A stretch of DNA of 64,000 nt. Origin: Eucalyptus grandis (lineage: Eukaryota > Streptophyta > Magnoliopsida > Myrtales > Myrtaceae). The stretch spans positions 13,717,501 through 13,781,500 of the forward strand of contig NC_052619.1 of the NCBI RefSeq assembly GCF_016545825.1. Reading direction: 5' to 3'. Below are positions 63,288 to 64,000 of this stretch, piece after piece (positions within the stretch are counted from its first letter, which is position 1; each line of letters opens with the position of its first letter). A program made the position numbers and the translations under genes. A model generated the notes under the pieces. It was given only the letters and a program-made list of their open reading frames with translations. It had not been told where the DNA came from and made no database searches.

Positions 63288-63797
63288 GGTTAATATCTTG
63301 AAAAACTCCAAACTAGTATACATGTGACAAATTTACCAAAAATTATTTTTTTGACCACAAAAACCCCAAACATGTACACCTTTAACAAATTTACCCAAAA
63401 CTTATACGCTCGTGGCAAATTTACCCTATATTAGTTTCCGTTAAATTTTATTGTCATATTACTAAGTTGAATGACATGTGACAATTAACTAATTTACCAA
63501 TTTATTATTTTATTCTCCATCTGTTACATTTATACAATTTTTGTGATTTTTTGTGATATTAAACTAATTTAATAGATGGTATATTTGTCACAAATGTACC
63601 AGTTTAGGATTTTGGCAATTGAATAAATTAGTTTTGGATAAATTTGTCATAAGTATACCAGTTTTAGATATTTTATGGTCAGCTAGGGTAAAATTGTCAT
63701 AAGTGTACCGGTTTGTGGTTTTTCATAGTCAAAAAATTAGCTTTTTGTGAATTTGTCATATGTGTATTAGTTTTGGGTTTTTCGAGTATTAACCCAA
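63288..63797. mobile_element. Foldback element next to the nested pair
   Basis: The left arm (TTAATATCTTGAAAAACTCC, ACATGTGACAAATT, ATTTTTTTGAC) pairs with the right arm, which on the minus strand reads GTTAATACTCGAAAAACCC, ACATATGACAAATT, AATTTTTTGAC. The arms are about 110-130 bp. It lies within about 10 bp of the outer element's right end. Non-coding. Confidence 0.7.
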
Positions 63798-64000
63798 AAT
63801 ATCAACCACTAGTTTATTCGATCTATTTATAAGCATAATTTTTTTACTTGATCCTTTCAAATTAATGATTACTATTTTGCAAACCATGTCATGTTATAAG
63901 GGACACGACAAATTAGGAGAAAATAAAACACATTCTACTATTAACATAAAATGGGATAAGAGTATTACTAATGTCATAACTTTTATATGATGTTTATTTA

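Noticed and set aside
1..64000. CRISPR arrays, bacterial operons, viral genomes or a gene cluster for a specialised pathway
   Set aside because: The window is ordinary plant nuclear DNA with unrelated single genes. No spacer-repeat arrays, polycistrons or viral proteins were seen.

Overview
This is nuclear DNA of a flowering plant. It has AT-rich introns with GT-AG borders, a plastid-signalling PPR-SMR gene, a stachyose synthase, glycine-rich wall proteins, and many small inverted-repeat transposons and GA/CT microsatellites. The protein families point to a woody eudicot. The GC-rich inserts inside AT-rich inverted-repeat elements would fit Myrtaceae, but that placement is a guess.

Six protein-coding genes are supported, all on the minus strand: a UPBEAT1-type atypical bHLH (151-534); stachyose synthase (14572-17413, 4 exons, 853 aa); two tandem glycine-rich secreted wall-protein genes (24181-26931 and 30025-31380), the first with a broken reading frame; GUN1 (35386-39196, 4 exons, 887 aa); and a NOMO-type ER-translocon protein (42337-57911, 27 exons, 1199 aa). 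The exon models were built by hand from splice borders, continuous reading phase and family conservation.

Layout: 1-740 UPB1 and its promoter; 742-5204 intergenic with a foldback element and microsatellites; 5205-12690 a direct tandem duplication whose second unit holds three dead pectinesterase copies, two of them on a further 1.35-kb tandem duplication; 12691-14571 intergenic; 14572-17840 stachyose synthase; 17842-24180 intergenic; 24181-32375 the glycine-rich pair with duplicated promoters; 34088-34572 a 5'-truncated LINE flanked by a target-site duplication; 35386-39500 GUN1; 39500-42336 intergenic; 42337-57911 NOMO; 57912-64000 upstream sequence and a dense cluster of inverted-repeat elements, including one foldback element nested in another.

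The genes do not form a pathway. Their roles are root growth control, galactoside synthesis, cell-wall structure, plastid-to-nucleus signalling and ER membrane-protein insertion. I found no convincing new biological system. The best leads are the frame disruption and coordinated duplication of the glycine-rich genes, the pectinesterase graveyard inside a segmental duplication, and the nested foldback elements.
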